64,000 bases of DNA from Pinisolibacter aquiterrae (GCF_019160155.1 NZ_JAFNIH010000055.1:44836-108835), one strand, 5' to 3'. Positions 1-9,797 are shown, counted from the stretch's first letter. Notes: generated by a model from the letters alone, not told the origin. Program-made: numbers and translations.

Positions 1-440
1 GCCAGCATCTGTTGCTCGCCGCCGGAGAGCGTGCCGCCGCGTTGGGCGATGCGTTCCTTGAGACGCGGGAAGAGCGCGAAGACCTTGTCGAGATCCTCGT
101 CGACATGGGCGAAATCGTCGATCGCCGCGCCCATCTGGAGGTTCTCCATGACGGTCATGCGCGGGAAGATGCGGCGGCCTTCGGGGGACTGGGCGATGCG
201 CAGCCGGGCGATCTCGTGGGTCGGCATCTTGGTGATGTCGACCCCGGCATAGGTGATCCGGCCGGTGCGGGCGCGGGGGGACCCGAAGATGGTCATCATC
301 AGCGTCGACTTGCCGGCGCCGTTGGCGCCGATCAGCGTGACGATCTCCCCTTCGTGGACGTCCATGTCGACGCCCTTCAGGGCGATGATGTTGCCGTAAT
401 AGGTCTCGACGCCGCGGACGGCGAGCAGGGGTTCGGTCAC
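1..440 (-). CDS. livF: Branched-chain amino acid ABC transporter ATPase LivF (partial, 3' end outside window)
   Basis: This is the second ATPase of a high-affinity branched-chain amino acid importer and acts at the inner face of the cytoplasmic membrane. A GTG start at 440 overlaps the livG stop (GTGA), so the two are translationally coupled. Residues 38-45 form a Walker A motif (GANGAGKS). The ABC signature LSGGE appears at the left edge of the window, so Walker B and the C-terminus are missing. The RRIFPRMTVMENL segment is typical of LivF. It is the last gene of livHMGF. The family call is secure; the exact ligand (Leu/Ile/Val or a related amino acid) is not. Confidence 0.95.
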   Translation of the reverse strand, partial: MTEPLLAVRGVETYYGNIIALKGVDMDVHEGEIVTLIGANGAGKSTLMMTIFGSPRARTGRITYAGVDITKMPTHEIARLRIAQSPEGRRIFPRMTVMENLQMGAAIDDFAHVDEDLDKVFALFPRLKERIAQRGGTLSGGEQQML

Positions 441-1348
441 GACGCCACCTCCGCTTCGATCTCTTCGACCTCGTCGTCCTCGACGCCGAGATAGGCGGCG
501 ATGACCTTCGGATCGGCCTTCACCTCGCTCGGCGAGCCGTCGGAGATCTTGGTGCCGTAGTCGAGCACCACGACGTGATCGGAGATTTCCATGACCACGG
601 ACATGTCGTGTTCGATGAGCAAGACCGAGGTGCCCTCGTCGGTGCGGATGGATCGGAGCAGCGTGTTGAGCTCGAGGCTCTCGCGCGGATTGAGGCCGGC
701 GGCGGGTTCGTCGAGGCACAGCAGCACCGGGTCGGTGCACATGGCGCGGGCGATCTCGAGCCGGCGCTGGGCGCCGTAGGGCAGGTCGCCGGCGGGATCG
801 TCGGCGCGATCGATCAGGCCGATCTTGTCGAGCCAATAGGTGGCCTTCTCGATCGAGGCCTTCTCGCTCTTCTTGTAGCCGGAGAAGCCGAGGATGCCGA
901 GGACCGACCAGCCGGACGCCAGCATCAACGGATTGTGCTGGGCGACCAGGAGGTTCTCCAGAACCGTCATGCCCTGGAAGAGGCGGATGTTCTGGAAGGT
1001 GCGGGCGACCTTGGCGTGGGCGGAGACCTCGAAGTCGGGCATGCGCTCGAGCAGCCACAGGGAGGAGCCGCCCTTGGCCCACTTGCGTCCGGAGGCCTGG
1101 GTGGCGCGGGGGAGTTCCTGCCAGATCGACTGTTCGCCGTGGCGCAGCGCGATGCGCCCCTCGGTCGGCTTGTAGAAGCCGGTGATGCAGTTGAAGACCG
1201 TGGTCTTGCCGGCACCGTTGGGGCCGATCAGGGCGGTGATGTCGCCCTGACCGACGGTGAAGGAGAGGTCGTTGATCGCGACCAGTCCGCCGAAGCGCAT
1301 GGTCAGGTGCTCGACCTCGAGCAGGGGTTGGGTCTGCCAGCGCGACAT
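437..1348 (-). CDS. livG: Branched-chain amino acid ABC transporter ATPase LivG
   Basis: This is the first ATPase of the Liv importer, 303 aa. Walker A GPNGAGKT lies at residues 42-49; further on are a signature-like segment PYGAQRRLEIARAM and Walker B LLCLDEPAAGLNP. The start chosen is the ATG at 1348, which overlaps the livM stop (ATGA). An upstream in-frame extension reads through livM and has no homologous look. At 303 aa it is somewhat longer than many LivG proteins (about 255-290) because of an insertion after the first strand region (around residues 75-100), as seen in several alphaproteobacterial members. Confidence 0.95.
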   Translation of the reverse strand: MSRWQTQPLLEVEHLTMRFGGLVAINDLSFTVGQGDITALIGPNGAGKTTVFNCITGFYKPTEGRIALRHGEQSIWQELPRATQASGRKWAKGGSSLWLLERMPDFEVSAHAKVARTFQNIRLFQGMTVLENLLVAQHNPLMLASGWSVLGILGFSGYKKSEKASIEKATYWLDKIGLIDRADDPAGDLPYGAQRRLEIARAMCTDPVLLCLDEPAAGLNPRESLELNTLLRSIRTDEGTSVLLIEHDMSVVMEISDHVVVLDYGTKISDGSPSEVKADPKVIAAYLGVEDDEVEEIEAEVAS

Positions 1349-2709
1349 CAGCCGTGACCCTCCGTGACGAGCGAGCCGGACACGGCCTTGCGCTCCTTGA
1401 GGAAGGCGGTGGGCTCGCGGGTCGAGATGAGACCGCGCGGCTTCCACAGCATGATGCCGACCATGGCGGCGCCGAAGAGCAGGGTGCGATACTGGGTCGG
1501 ATCGAAGTCCGTGCCGAAGATCAGCTTGAGGAAGTCCATCTCACGCATCAGTTCGAAGCCGCCGACCAACGCGACCGCGGCGATCACCACGCCCCACAGC
1601 GAGCCCATGCCGCCGAGAACGACGATCGCCAGGATGTTGGCCGATTCCATGAAGGTGAAGCTCTCCGGCGAGATGAAGCCCTGACGCGCCGCGAAGAACG
1701 AGCCGGCGAAGCCCGCGAACATGGCGCCGGTGGCGAAGGCCGTCAGCTTGGTGGTGGTGGTGTTGATGCCGAGCGAGCGGCAGGCGATCTCGTCCTCGCG
1801 CAGGGCCTCCCAGGCGCGGCCGATCGGCAGGCGCCTGAGTTTCGTCGTGACGAAGGCGGTGAGGAGCGCCAGGGCGAGGATCAGGTAATAGAGGAAGATC
1901 GTTCGGTGGATCGGCGAGAACTCGAGCCCGAAGGTCGCCGCGAAGCCGTTGTCGGAGGCGTTGAAGGGAATGCCGAAGAGCGTCGGGCGCGGAATGCCGG
2001 AGATGCCGGCGTAACCGGAAGTGAAATCGACCCAGTTGATCAGGATCAGCCGGATGATCTCGCCGAAGGCCAGCGTCACGATGGCGAGGTAGTCGCCGCG
2101 CAGGCGCAGCACCGGGAAGCCCAGGATGATGCCCCAGAACGACGCCAGGATGCCGGCGAGCGGAAGCAGCACCCAGAACGACAGGCCGAAGGTCTTGGCG
2201 AGCAGCGCGTAGGAATAGGCGCCGACCGCGTAGAAGGCGACGTAGCCGAGATCGAGCAGGCCGGCGAGGCCGACGACGATGTTCAGGCCCCAGCCGAGCA
2301 TGATGTAGATCAGGATCTGGATGCCGTAGTTGTCGATCCACTTGATCGAGCCCTGCGGCCCGAGGGCGAACAACACGCTGATCGGGAAGACGAACAGCAA
2401 CCCGATGAAGAAGGGCGCGGCGATGCGCTCGACCGACGGCGGCAGGGCGAGCGGCGCGCGCTTCGGCTTAGCCGGGCGGCCCCAGACGAAGATCTGGAGG
2501 AGCAGGCGGCCGACGACCAGGATGGCGAGCAGCGCCAGGAACAGCGGCCATCGGGTCTGCAGGATGAGCCGATGCTCCATGTCCTGCACGGTGACGAGGC
2601 CGATGAAGGGGCCGAGGATCGCGGTGGCGATGAGGCCGGTGATCACCGCGTCCTTGAGCGTGCGCGACCAGTCGATCGACGGCGCGGCGGCGGGGGCGTC
2701 ATGACTCAT
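1348..2709 (-). CDS. livM: Branched-chain amino acid ABC transporter permease LivM
   Basis: This is the second membrane permease of the Liv importer, 453 aa. It starts with an N-terminal extension with two hydrophobic segments (about residues 20-40 and 55-75), followed by a core of about eight membrane spans. The family-typical segment GLAGLLDLGYVAFYAVGAY and the cytoplasmic coupling loop EDEIACRSLGINTTTTKL are visible. The start ATG at 2709 is preceded by a GAAGG ribosome site and lies 4 bp after the livH stop. It forms the transport channel with LivH. Confidence 0.95.
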   Translation of the reverse strand: MSHDAPAAAPSIDWSRTLKDAVITGLIATAILGPFIGLVTVQDMEHRLILQTRWPLFLALLAILVVGRLLLQIFVWGRPAKPKRAPLALPPSVERIAAPFFIGLLFVFPISVLFALGPQGSIKWIDNYGIQILIYIMLGWGLNIVVGLAGLLDLGYVAFYAVGAYSYALLAKTFGLSFWVLLPLAGILASFWGIILGFPVLRLRGDYLAIVTLAFGEIIRLILINWVDFTSGYAGISGIPRPTLFGIPFNASDNGFAATFGLEFSPIHRTIFLYYLILALALLTAFVTTKLRRLPIGRAWEALREDEIACRSLGINTTTTKLTAFATGAMFAGFAGSFFAARQGFISPESFTFMESANILAIVVLGGMGSLWGVVIAAVALVGGFELMREMDFLKLIFGTDFDPTQYRTLLFGAAMVGIMLWKPRGLISTREPTAFLKERKAVSGSLVTEGHG

Positions 2710-2713
2710 GGGG

Positions 2714-3631
2714 TCACACCTTCTCGACTTCGGGTTTGCCGAGGATGCCCTGAGGCATGAAGATCAGCACCACGACGAGGATCGAGAACGCCGCGACGTC
2801 CTTGTAGTCGATGGTGAAATAGGCCGACCAGAAGACTTCGATCAGGCCGATCAGGAGGCCGCCGATGACGGCGCCGGGCAGCGAGCCGATGCCGCCGAGA
2901 ACCGCGGCGGTGAAGGCCTTCACGCCCGGCGTGAAGCCGTCGGAGAAGCTCACCACGCCGTAGTAGACCATGTACATGACACCGGCGACGGCGGCGAGGG
3001 CTGCGCCCATGACGAAGGTCAGCGAGATGGTGCGGTCGACGTCGATGCCGAGCAGCGAGGCCATCTTGCGATCCTGCTCGCACGCTCTCTGCGCACGACC
3101 CAGCGGCGTCTTCTGCACCAGATACCAGAAGCCCATCAGCAGGACCGCGGTGACGGCCCAGATCATGATCTGCTTGTAGGAGATCGTGACGGAATAGATA
3201 TCGGACCGGATCAGGGTGATGACGTCGGTCAGCATCGGGGTGACCGGCTTGTTGCGCGGGCCCTGGGCGACCTGGACGAAGTTCGACAGGAAGATCGACA
3301 TGCCGATGGCGGAGATCAGGGGTGCGAGACGGAAGGAGCCTCGCAAGGGCCGATAGGCGACCCGTTCGATCGTCCAGTTCCAGATCGACGTCAGGACCAT
3401 GGCGGCGATCAGGCAGATGAACAGTGCCAGCGCGATCGATCCGATCCCCAGCCACGTCGTGACGATGAGAAACGTGATGACCGCGATGAATGCCGACACC
3501 ATGAAGACGTCGCCGTGGGCGAAGTTCACCATGCCGATGATGCCGAAGACCATCGTGTAACCGATGGCGATCAAGCCGTAGATCGACCCCAGGGTGATCC
3601 CGTTGATGAGTTGCTGAAGAAAGACTTCCAT
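2714..3631 (-). CDS. livH: Branched-chain amino acid ABC transporter permease LivH
   Basis: This is the first gene of the livHMGF operon, 305 aa. The start chosen is the ATG giving MEVFLQQLINGITLGSIYGL, the usual LivH N-terminus; the open frame continues upstream but without membrane-protein character. The motif GMVNFAHGDVFMVSAFIA is characteristic. The coupling loop around ACEQDRKMASLLGID is also present. No periplasmic binding protein gene (livJ/livK) is in the window, so the binding component is probably encoded elsewhere. Confidence 0.94.
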   Translation of the reverse strand: MEVFLQQLINGITLGSIYGLIAIGYTMVFGIIGMVNFAHGDVFMVSAFIAVITFLIVTTWLGIGSIALALFICLIAAMVLTSIWNWTIERVAYRPLRGSFRLAPLISAIGMSIFLSNFVQVAQGPRNKPVTPMLTDVITLIRSDIYSVTISYKQIMIWAVTAVLLMGFWYLVQKTPLGRAQRACEQDRKMASLLGIDVDRTISLTFVMGAALAAVAGVMYMVYYGVVSFSDGFTPGVKAFTAAVLGGIGSLPGAVIGGLLIGLIEVFWSAYFTIDYKDVAAFSILVVVLIFMPQGILGKPEVEKV

Positions 3632-4175
3632 CGGGGACGTATGCTCCCATCGAAGGACGATGACGGTCGCGGGGCGACCAGTGTCGGAATGCCGCAGCGG
3701 CGCGAAGAAGAGGATCGGCGAGAGGAGGGGCGTGAGAGCGTCCCAATTTCGCCGAGTTCGTGAGGCGCACCTTAGGATGAGACAATTCGCGTCGTCAAAT
3801 CCCCTGCACAAAAGTATTTTTCTCCCGGGAACGGAGAGTGACCGGAAGAAATTTCTCGCATGGGCGGTTCGTCCGCCGTCCCCGTGGTATGGTCCCAGAG
3901 CATGGCTCCCGTGCCGCGAGCGAGGGCATGAAGCCGATGAAAGCGGTTTGCGCGACTTCGCCGATCTTTCGCGTCGGCGGAGCATGTTTTTTCCGGTCGA
4001 TCGGCGGGCGGTGGACGAAATGTGACGATATGCGGCTCGACGGGGCCGCGCGCGGCGAATCGCGCCGCCCTCGCCGCCCTGGCCGCGACCTTAGGAGTTT
4101 CTATATTCGCCTCTGTCAGACTAGCGCTCACGGCTTCTCGTTCGAAAGGAGGAGCCGGCGAGTGAGGGGTGTGGA
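3632..4175. other. Intergenic region between livH and the flavin reductase gene
   Basis: About 540 bp without a convincing gene. It must hold the promoters of the divergent liv operon (minus) and the flavin reductase gene (plus). I saw no clear operator, riboswitch or terminator. A strong AAAGGAGG stands at 4145-4152, about 24 bases before the ATG at 4176, which is long for that start. Confidence 0.5.
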
Positions 4176-4739
4176 ATGACGAGGGCAGCGAGGAAGAGCG
4201 TGGTCGTCGAGAGCGGGGACGTGGAGACGTCGGTCTCAGTTTCGGGGGGCGAGGTTTCGGGCGCCGATTATCGCGATGCGATGAGCCGGGTCGCCGGGGC
4301 GGTGCACGTGATCACCACCGACGGACCAGCCGGCCCGGGCGGGGCGACGATGACGGCGGTGACCTCGGTCTCCGACGCGCCGCCGACGGTGCTGATCTGC
4401 CTCAACCGGACCGGGCGCCTCGCCACCATCCTGCGCCGGAACGGGGTCTTCTGCGTCAACACGCTGTTCGCCGGGGAGGAGGCGCTCGCCGGGGTCTTCG
4501 CCGGCGTCGGGGGGATCGATCATCCCGACCGTTTCGCGCACGGCACCTGGACGCGGGCGGCGACCGGAGCCCCGGTCCTGACCGATGCGCGGGCGGCGTT
4601 CGATTGCCGGGTGACGGCGAGCGAGGACGTCGGCTCGCACACGGTGATCTTCGGCACCGTTCAGGCGGTGCGCGTGGGGGCGGCGCGTCCGGCGTTGCTC
4701 TACGTCGACCGGACCTATCGCGTGTTGCCGCCGCTCTGA
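4176..4739 (+). CDS. Flavin reductase domain protein (RutF/HpaC-like)
   Basis: 187 aa. It resembles the FMN-binding split-barrel flavin reductases that supply reduced FMN/FAD to monooxygenases. Visible family features are YRDAMSRVAGAVHVITTDG, followed by MTAVTSVSDAPPTVLICLN and the segment FCVNTLFAG, and a C-terminal YVDRTYRVL. A partner monooxygenase is not present nearby, so the substrate system is unknown. The first 30 residues look like a non-conserved leader. It converges with the globin-like gene on the other strand. Confidence 0.85.
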   Translation: MTRAARKSVVVESGDVETSVSVSGGEVSGADYRDAMSRVAGAVHVITTDGPAGPGGATMTAVTSVSDAPPTVLICLNRTGRLATILRRNGVFCVNTLFAGEEALAGVFAGVGGIDHPDRFAHGTWTRAATGAPVLTDARAAFDCRVTASEDVGSHTVIFGTVQAVRVGAARPALLYVDRTYRVLPPL

Positions 4740-4760
4740 GCGGGTCCGCGCGTCTCGCGC

Positions 4761-5294
4761 TCAATCGATCCAGGCGACCTCGCGGCTCGTGAGGGCGAGC
4801 GCGAGATCGAAGAAGGCGAAGCGCGTCAGCGCGGCGCGCAGCGCCGGGCGGATCGTGCGGGGAATGTCCTCCTCGCGGTCGACGACGCGGGCGAATTCGA
4901 CCGCGAACCATTCGGCGGCGAGGACGAAGACCGAGCGCGGGAAGCCGCCGTCGACCAGCCGCGGGCCCATCTTCTCGGCGTAATGGGCGCGAATGGCGGG
5001 AAAATCGGCGGCGAGCAGCAGGCGCCAATGATTGGCGCGCAGCATCTTGAGATCGTCGATCCGGTCCGCGCGCATCAGGGGGGCGAGATCGCTCGCCGCG
5101 AGATGGGCGTAATAGGCGTCGACCACCTCGCCGAGATGGCGGGCGAGCGGCATGGAATGGGCGCGGACCAGTTCGACGCCGCGCGCGTCCATTCCGAAAT
5201 TGCGCATGTGGGCGACCAGTTCTGCGGGCATGACGGCGTTCCCCGGGTTGTTCGTCGCATCGTTCATAGTGTCACGGGTCGCGGCTCGGCTCAT
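4761..5294 (-). CDS. Globin-like (protoglobin/globin-coupled-sensor type) protein
   Basis: 177 aa, a single helical domain. The segment DDLKMLRANHWRLLLAADFP followed by AHYAEKMGPRLVDGGFPRSV matches the pattern of globin-coupled sensor haem domains, in which a His in the AHxxxG region binds haem. There is no output domain, so it would be a stand-alone sensor or oxygen/NO-binding globin. The start is uncertain: 5294 is used, but an ATG at 5267 is equally possible and neither has a good ribosome site. It neighbours a cytochrome c and a multicopper oxidase, both redox genes on other transcripts. Confidence 0.65.
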   Translation of the reverse strand: MSRAATRDTMNDATNNPGNAVMPAELVAHMRNFGMDARGVELVRAHSMPLARHLGEVVDAYYAHLAASDLAPLMRADRIDDLKMLRANHWRLLLAADFPAIRAHYAEKMGPRLVDGGFPRSVFVLAAEWFAVEFARVVDREEDIPRTIRPALRAALTRFAFFDLALALTSREVAWID

Positions 5295-5420
5295 CGGGAG
5301 GAACCCGATCGCGTTCGAATGTCACGGGGGCCTTCGACGTGGCGTCGCGGAGCGGGCGCGGCCGTTGCGAGCCGTCGCGAATCGGTCCATCCCGACGATC
5401 GGGTGCAAGGGAGTTCGATC

Positions 5421-5756
5421 ATGTTCGGGCGTGGCATGCGCGGTCTCGCGATCGCGATCTGGGTGGTCTCTGGGGCGACGGGAGCGGCGCGCGCCGACGA
5501 CGGCGCGATCGCCGAGGGCCGCAAGATCGCCATGGATGCCTGCGCGCCGTGTCACGCGATCGGTCCCACCGGCGACGGCGCCGACGCGAAGGCGCCGCGT
5601 TTCCGCGAGCTCGGGCGCAAATATCCGGTCGAGAGCCTCGAGGAGGCGCTGGCCGAAGGCGTCGTGGTCGGCCATCCCGAAATGCCGCAGGTCAAGATGA
5701 CGGAACGCGAGATCGCGGTGTTCCTCGCCTATCTGAAGTCGGTTCAGGTGCCCTGA
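5421..5756 (+). CDS. Small periplasmic c-type cytochrome
   Basis: 111 aa, from an ATG with AAGGGAG 8 bases upstream. Residues 1-24 form a Sec signal peptide ending in ARADD. The haem-binding motif is CAPCH, and a methionine-containing PEMPQVKMTE segment near the C-terminus is the likely axial ligand region. It belongs to the class I cytochrome c family (one haem). It converges with the multicopper oxidase gene; the two could act in one periplasmic electron route, but that is inference from position only. Confidence 0.9.
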   Translation: MFGRGMRGLAIAIWVVSGATGAARADDGAIAEGRKIAMDACAPCHAIGPTGDGADAKAPRFRELGRKYPVESLEEALAEGVVVGHPEMPQVKMTEREIAVFLAYLKSVQVP

Positions 5757-5815
5757 CCGCCGTCGCCCGAGCCGGCGGCATGGGCGTGGCGCCGCCGCGG
5801 CGACTGTCGTCCGGT

Positions 5816-5831
5816 GGTCGCCATGGCGACC
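5816..5831. terminator. 16-bp palindrome between convergent cytochrome c and multicopper oxidase genes
   Basis: The sequence GGTCGCCATGGCGACC is a perfect palindrome in the 79-bp convergent gap. It could form a short hairpin that ends transcription from both sides, but it has no U-tract, so this is weak. Confidence 0.3.
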
Positions 5832-5835
5832 GGGG

Positions 5836-7440
5836 TCAGGTGACGGTGAAGGTGCCCATCATGCCGCCGTCCTCGTGTTCGAGCATCTGGCAGCGATAGA
5901 CGAAGGGCGCGGCCGGATCGGCGCGCTCGGTGAAGGTCACCAGCAGTTCGGCGCTGTTCTCCACCAGGACGGTGTCCTTGAGGCCGGCGTTCCACAGTTT
6001 CGGCCGGTCGCCATCCTCGCTCAGCACGCGGAAGTGGGCCCCGCTCAGGTGGAACGGGTGGGCCATGTCGGGCGTGACGATCTCCCAGATCTCGGTGGCG
6101 CCGAGGCGCACCTGCTCGTCGACACGGCCGGCGGCGAAGCGCTTGCCGTTGATGGTGAGGCGCGGCGGCGGGCCGAGGGCGACGGGATCGACACCGCCGA
6201 CGGGCGCCCCGACGGAGGGGCCGGGCTCGGCGTCGACGACGGTGGCGCGCGCGGCGTGATCGTGTCCGGCGACGCCGGTCGCGACCTCGATACCCGGGCG
6301 CACGCGCAGCTCGAACCGGCGGCGGGGCATGCCGAGGGTCGATCGCGGCAGGGTCGGCAGCGTCGCCAGCGTCTTCGGCCGGGTCGGGGCGGGGCCGTCG
6401 GCGCGGATGGTCTCGAAGGCGAGGACGCCGGTCGGGCCGGTCAGGACGTCCGGGACCACCGTCACGGCGTGACCCAGGCGGAATTCGTGTGGATCGGGCT
6501 CGGTGACGAGCGCGACCGCGCCGACCGCGAAATCGACCAGGATCTCGGCGCGCTCGCCGGGGGCGAGCGGCAGGAAGGTCAGCTCGACCGGAACGTCGAG
6601 GAAGCCGGCGTCGGTGGCGATCAGATGGAAGGCGCGACGATCCTCGAAGGCGAGGCGCCAGGTCCGGGCGCTCGACGCGTTGAGGAGGCGCAGGCGCACG
6701 AGCCGTTCCGGCACCCGGGCGACGGCGCCGGCGACACCGTTGACGATCGGCGTGCGGCCCCGGAATCCGTGCCGGAGCGAGACCTCGGGCGGCGGCAGGA
6801 CCGGCCGGCCGGCCTCGTCGAAGTCGCGGTCCTGGAGCACCAGCGGCAGATCGTCGACGCCCCAGGTCGAGGGCAGGCCGAGCGTGGCGGCGATCTCGTC
6901 CTCGACGACGAGGAGGCCGGCGAGACCGTCGTGGAGGTCGCGCGCCGCGTGGCCGGGGACATGGGCGTGATACCAGAGCGTGGTGGCGGGCTGGTCGACG
7001 GCGAGCGGCGTCTCCCAGCTCTCCCCGGGGGCGATCAGCGGGACGGCGCCGCCGTCGAAGCGGCCCTCGACCAGGAGGCCGTGCCAATGGAGGTTGGTCG
7101 GGCGGTCGAGGCGATTGACGAGGCGGATCCGTGCGGTCTCGCCGCGTTTCAGCTTGAGCGCGGGGCCCATGTAGCCGCCGCCGTAGCCGGCGACCGCGAC
7201 CGGCCGATCCTTCAGGAAGGCGTGGGTGCCGGGTTCGGCGACGAGGTCGTGGACGGTGCCGGGGGTGATCTCGACCAGGGGCGGAACGGGGAGGGGCGTC
7301 GTTTCGGCGGCGCCCCGCGCCTGCGTCTCGGCGGTCGCGCGCTTGCGCGCGGCGGCGGCGGGGGCGGCGAGACCGATCAGACCGACGGCGGTTCCCGCGA
7401 GGAGCGCGCGACGCGTGAGGCGGGGACGGGTCGATGACAT
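5836..7440 (-). CDS. Tat-exported multicopper oxidase family protein with an incomplete trinuclear copper site
   Basis: 534 aa. A twin-arginine signal (TRRALLAG at residues 9-16) implies periplasmic export after cofactor loading. It has three cupredoxin domains in CueO/FtsP order. Domain 1 keeps HWH (118-120) and HAH (158-160). Domain 3 keeps the type 1 copper ligands His461, Cys517, His522 and Met527 and the type 2 ligand His464. However Ser466 replaces the third His of HPFHLHG, and Cys517 is flanked by Arg516 and Gln518 instead of the usual two His. Three of the trinuclear-cluster ligands are therefore absent, so classical four-electron oxygen reduction is doubtful. It may be an electron-transfer or copper-binding protein. 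Confidence 0.88.
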   Translation of the reverse strand: MSSTRPRLTRRALLAGTAVGLIGLAAPAAAARKRATAETQARGAAETTPLPVPPLVEITPGTVHDLVAEPGTHAFLKDRPVAVAGYGGGYMGPALKLKRGETARIRLVNRLDRPTNLHWHGLLVEGRFDGGAVPLIAPGESWETPLAVDQPATTLWYHAHVPGHAARDLHDGLAGLLVVEDEIAATLGLPSTWGVDDLPLVLQDRDFDEAGRPVLPPPEVSLRHGFRGRTPIVNGVAGAVARVPERLVRLRLLNASSARTWRLAFEDRRAFHLIATDAGFLDVPVELTFLPLAPGERAEILVDFAVGAVALVTEPDPHEFRLGHAVTVVPDVLTGPTGVLAFETIRADGPAPTRPKTLATLPTLPRSTLGMPRRRFELRVRPGIEVATGVAGHDHAARATVVDAEPGPSVGAPVGGVDPVALGPPPRLTINGKRFAAGRVDEQVRLGATEIWEIVTPDMAHPFHLSGAHFRVLSEDGDRPKLWNAGLKDTVLVENSAELLVTFTERADPAAPFVYRCQMLEHEDGGMMGTFTVT

Positions 7441-7560
7441 CTCGGAACTCGGGTTCGGTGAAGCGAATCGGATGAGGGCGGATCTCCCACGTTCGCGCGG
7501 GTCTGAGTGAGGGATGAGGCGAAAGCGAGGCCGCCCGTCCGGAGCCGGGCGAGCCCGGCC

Positions 7561-9573
7561 TCAGGCGGCGGCGATCGACTTCAGGAAGCGATCGATCTCC
7601 CCGGCGAGATCCTCGGCGCGGTGACCGAGATCGCCGGCGAGGCGGCCGACGTCGCCGGCCATGGCGCCGACGTCGCCGGCGGTGTGGGAGGCGCCCTCGA
7701 TCGCCTCGGCGCCGGTGCGCGACTCGTTGGTGGCGTGATGCATGCCCTCGGCGATCGAGGTGACGGCGGCGCTCTGCTCGGCCATCGCGGTGGCGACGGC
7801 GTCGGCGATGGCGGCCATCTGGTTGATGGTCTCGTCGACGGTGCCGACCGCGGCGACGGCCTCGCCGGAGGCGTCGCGGATCGCGGTGACCTGGGCGGCG
7901 ATGTCCTCGGTGGCGCGGGCGGTCTGGGTGGCGAGCGCCTTCACCTCGCCGGCGACGACGGCGAAGCCGCGTCCGGCGTCCCCGGCGCGGGCCGCCTCGA
8001 TGGTGGCGTTGAGGGCGAGGAGGTTGGTCTGTTCGGCGATGTCGCGGATGAGGCCGACGACGTCGCCGATGCGGCGGGCGAGATCGGCGAAGGTGCCGAG
8101 GTGCTCGGCGGTGCGACGGGTCTGGGCGACGGCGGTCTGGGCGACCTCGGCGGAGGTGCGGGTGCGCGCGGCGATCTCGGCGATCGAGGCGGCGAGTTCC
8201 TCGGTCGCGCCGCCGGCGGCGGTGATGTCGCGGCCGGCGTTCTCCACCGAGGCGCGCGCCCGGCCGGCGCCGTCGCCGACGAGGACGGCGGCCTGATCGA
8301 GGCGGCCGGCGGAACGGTCGAGGTCGCCGGCAGTGGCGCGGATCGACTGGAGCACCGCGCTGGTGGAGGTCTCGAAGCGGCGGGCGGCGGCGTCGATCGA
8401 TTCGGCGCGGCGCGAGCGATCCTCGGCCTCGTGGATCTGGTCGGCGGAGAGCCGGTCGCGCTCGACGGCGCTGTCGCGGAAGACCACCACGGCGCGGGCC
8501 ATGGCGCCGATCTCGTCGCCGCGCTCGACGTCGGCGACGGTGGCGCGGTGATCGCCGGCGGCGATCGTGTCCATCGACTGCTTGAGGCGGCCGAGCGGAC
8601 GCAGGATCGAGCGCGCGGTCAGGATGGAGAGCACCAGCGAGGCGGCGAGGGCGGCGAGAATGGTGGCGACGAGGGCGATCTGCGTGCGCCGGCGGCCGGC
8701 GGCGAGGTCGGTGTCGGCGGTGGCGAGCCCGGCGGCGGAGAAGGTCTCGATCTTGGCCATCACGGGCAGCATCAGGTCGATGGTGTCGAGGACGCGATCG
8801 CGCTCGAGGACGGCGTCGCCGGTTGCGGTCATCCAGTTCTGGACCGCTTCGGCATGGGTGGCGACGGCGGTGGCGACGGCCTTGCGGGTCTCCTCGTCGA
8901 AGCCGGCCCGGGGCAGCGCGCGGGTGATGCGGCCGATCGAGGCGTCGACGCCGCCGAGCGCGGACTGGTCGAGGGTCACGCCGTAGCGCCAGCGGTCGGC
9001 GCGCAATTGGGCGAAGGCCTGGGCGAGGCGGAAGGCGCCTTCGCCGCCCTCGCCGAGGGTGAGCGAACGGATCGGCCGTTCGACGGCGTCGGCGGTCTCG
9101 GCGACGAGGCCGTTGAGGCCCTCGGTCGGCGTCCAGCCGATGCGGCCGAGCGTGGTCTCGAGGGGGGTGAAGCGGTCGAGCGCCGTGGCGAAACCGTCGC
9201 CGAGGGCGGCGGTCTCATCGGCGATGTCGCGCGCCAACGGCAGCCCGACGAGCCGATCGATGTCGGTGCGGGCGATCCGGGCGCGGTCGTGGAAGCGGTC
9301 GGCGATCAGCTTGTTGCGGTCGGCGGCGAGGGTGACCACGCCGGAGCGCAATTCGAGGACGTCGGAGCGGATGTCGCGGACGACGGTGGCGAGCGCCGAA
9401 TAGGCGTCGCGCCGTTCGATCGCGGCGTCGAGATCGCGGTTGCCCAGCCACACGAACCCACCGGCGCCGACGAGGCCGGCGATGGAGACGAAGGCGAGGG
9501 CCCAGATTCGGGTCTTGATCGACACCGAGGGAAGGACCCCTCGCAATGCGGCGACTTTCTGGCTCGAACGCAT
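7561..9573 (-). CDS. Methyl-accepting chemotaxis protein
   Basis: 670 aa. One membrane span lies near residues 22-44 and a second near 280-303, enclosing a helical periplasmic sensor domain of about 230 residues. A HAMP domain follows (about 300-355, [21 protein letters not shown]). The cytoplasmic signalling domain contains the conserved hairpin tip [20 protein letters not shown] followed by [16 protein letters not shown], which contacts CheA/CheW. No C-terminal CheR-tethering pentapeptide is visible. The ligand is unknown and no che genes are near, so it is an orphan receptor gene with its own promoter. Confidence 0.95.
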   Translation of the reverse strand: MRSSQKVAALRGVLPSVSIKTRIWALAFVSIAGLVGAGGFVWLGNRDLDAAIERRDAYSALATVVRDIRSDVLELRSGVVTLAADRNKLIADRFHDRARIARTDIDRLVGLPLARDIADETAALGDGFATALDRFTPLETTLGRIGWTPTEGLNGLVAETADAVERPIRSLTLGEGGEGAFRLAQAFAQLRADRWRYGVTLDQSALGGVDASIGRITRALPRAGFDEETRKAVATAVATHAEAVQNWMTATGDAVLERDRVLDTIDLMLPVMAKIETFSAAGLATADTDLAAGRRRTQIALVATILAALAASLVLSILTARSILRPLGRLKQSMDTIAAGDHRATVADVERGDEIGAMARAVVVFRDSAVERDRLSADQIHEAEDRSRRAESIDAAARRFETSTSAVLQSIRATAGDLDRSAGRLDQAAVLVGDGAGRARASVENAGRDITAAGGATEELAASIAEIAARTRTSAEVAQTAVAQTRRTAEHLGTFADLARRIGDVVGLIRDIAEQTNLLALNATIEAARAGDAGRGFAVVAGEVKALATQTARATEDIAAQVTAIRDASGEAVAAVGTVDETINQMAAIADAVATAMAEQSAAVTSIAEGMHHATNESRTGAEAIEGASHTAGDVGAMAGDVGRLAGDLGHRAEDLAGEIDRFLKSIAAA

Positions 9574-9770
9574 GGAACACTCCGGTGGCAGTCGATCCGA
9601 CGACGGCTCGTTCTGATGATTGAAGTGTGTGGAGTGAGCATTAACAAGGGTTTACGCTTACCCAGCGGAACTTTGGTCGCGCAGTGGTGAAATTTCGTGC
9701 AAATTCGACTCCGAGCAACCGGGAAGAGCGGTCGCGCCCGGTCCGGGCGGGAAACGGCCGGCGGAAACGC

Positions 9771-9797
9771 GAAAGAGGCGGCCCTTCGGCCGCCTCT
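9771..9797 (-). terminator. Rho-independent terminator of groESL
   Basis: Read on the minus strand this is a 9-bp perfect stem GAGGCGGCC/GGCCGCCTC with a GAAG loop, followed by TTTCG. The U-tract is short, but the stem is strong and it lies downstream of groEL. Confidence 0.7.

Noticed and set aside
3632..4175. A riboswitch or attenuator upstream of livH
   Set aside because: No conserved structure or peptide leader could be identified by eye.
7507..9690. A 727-codon open frame on the plus strand opposite the chemoreceptor gene
   Set aside because: It is Gly/Asp/Val-rich low-complexity sequence typical of an antisense frame in high-GC DNA; the chemoreceptor on the other strand has unmistakable domains.
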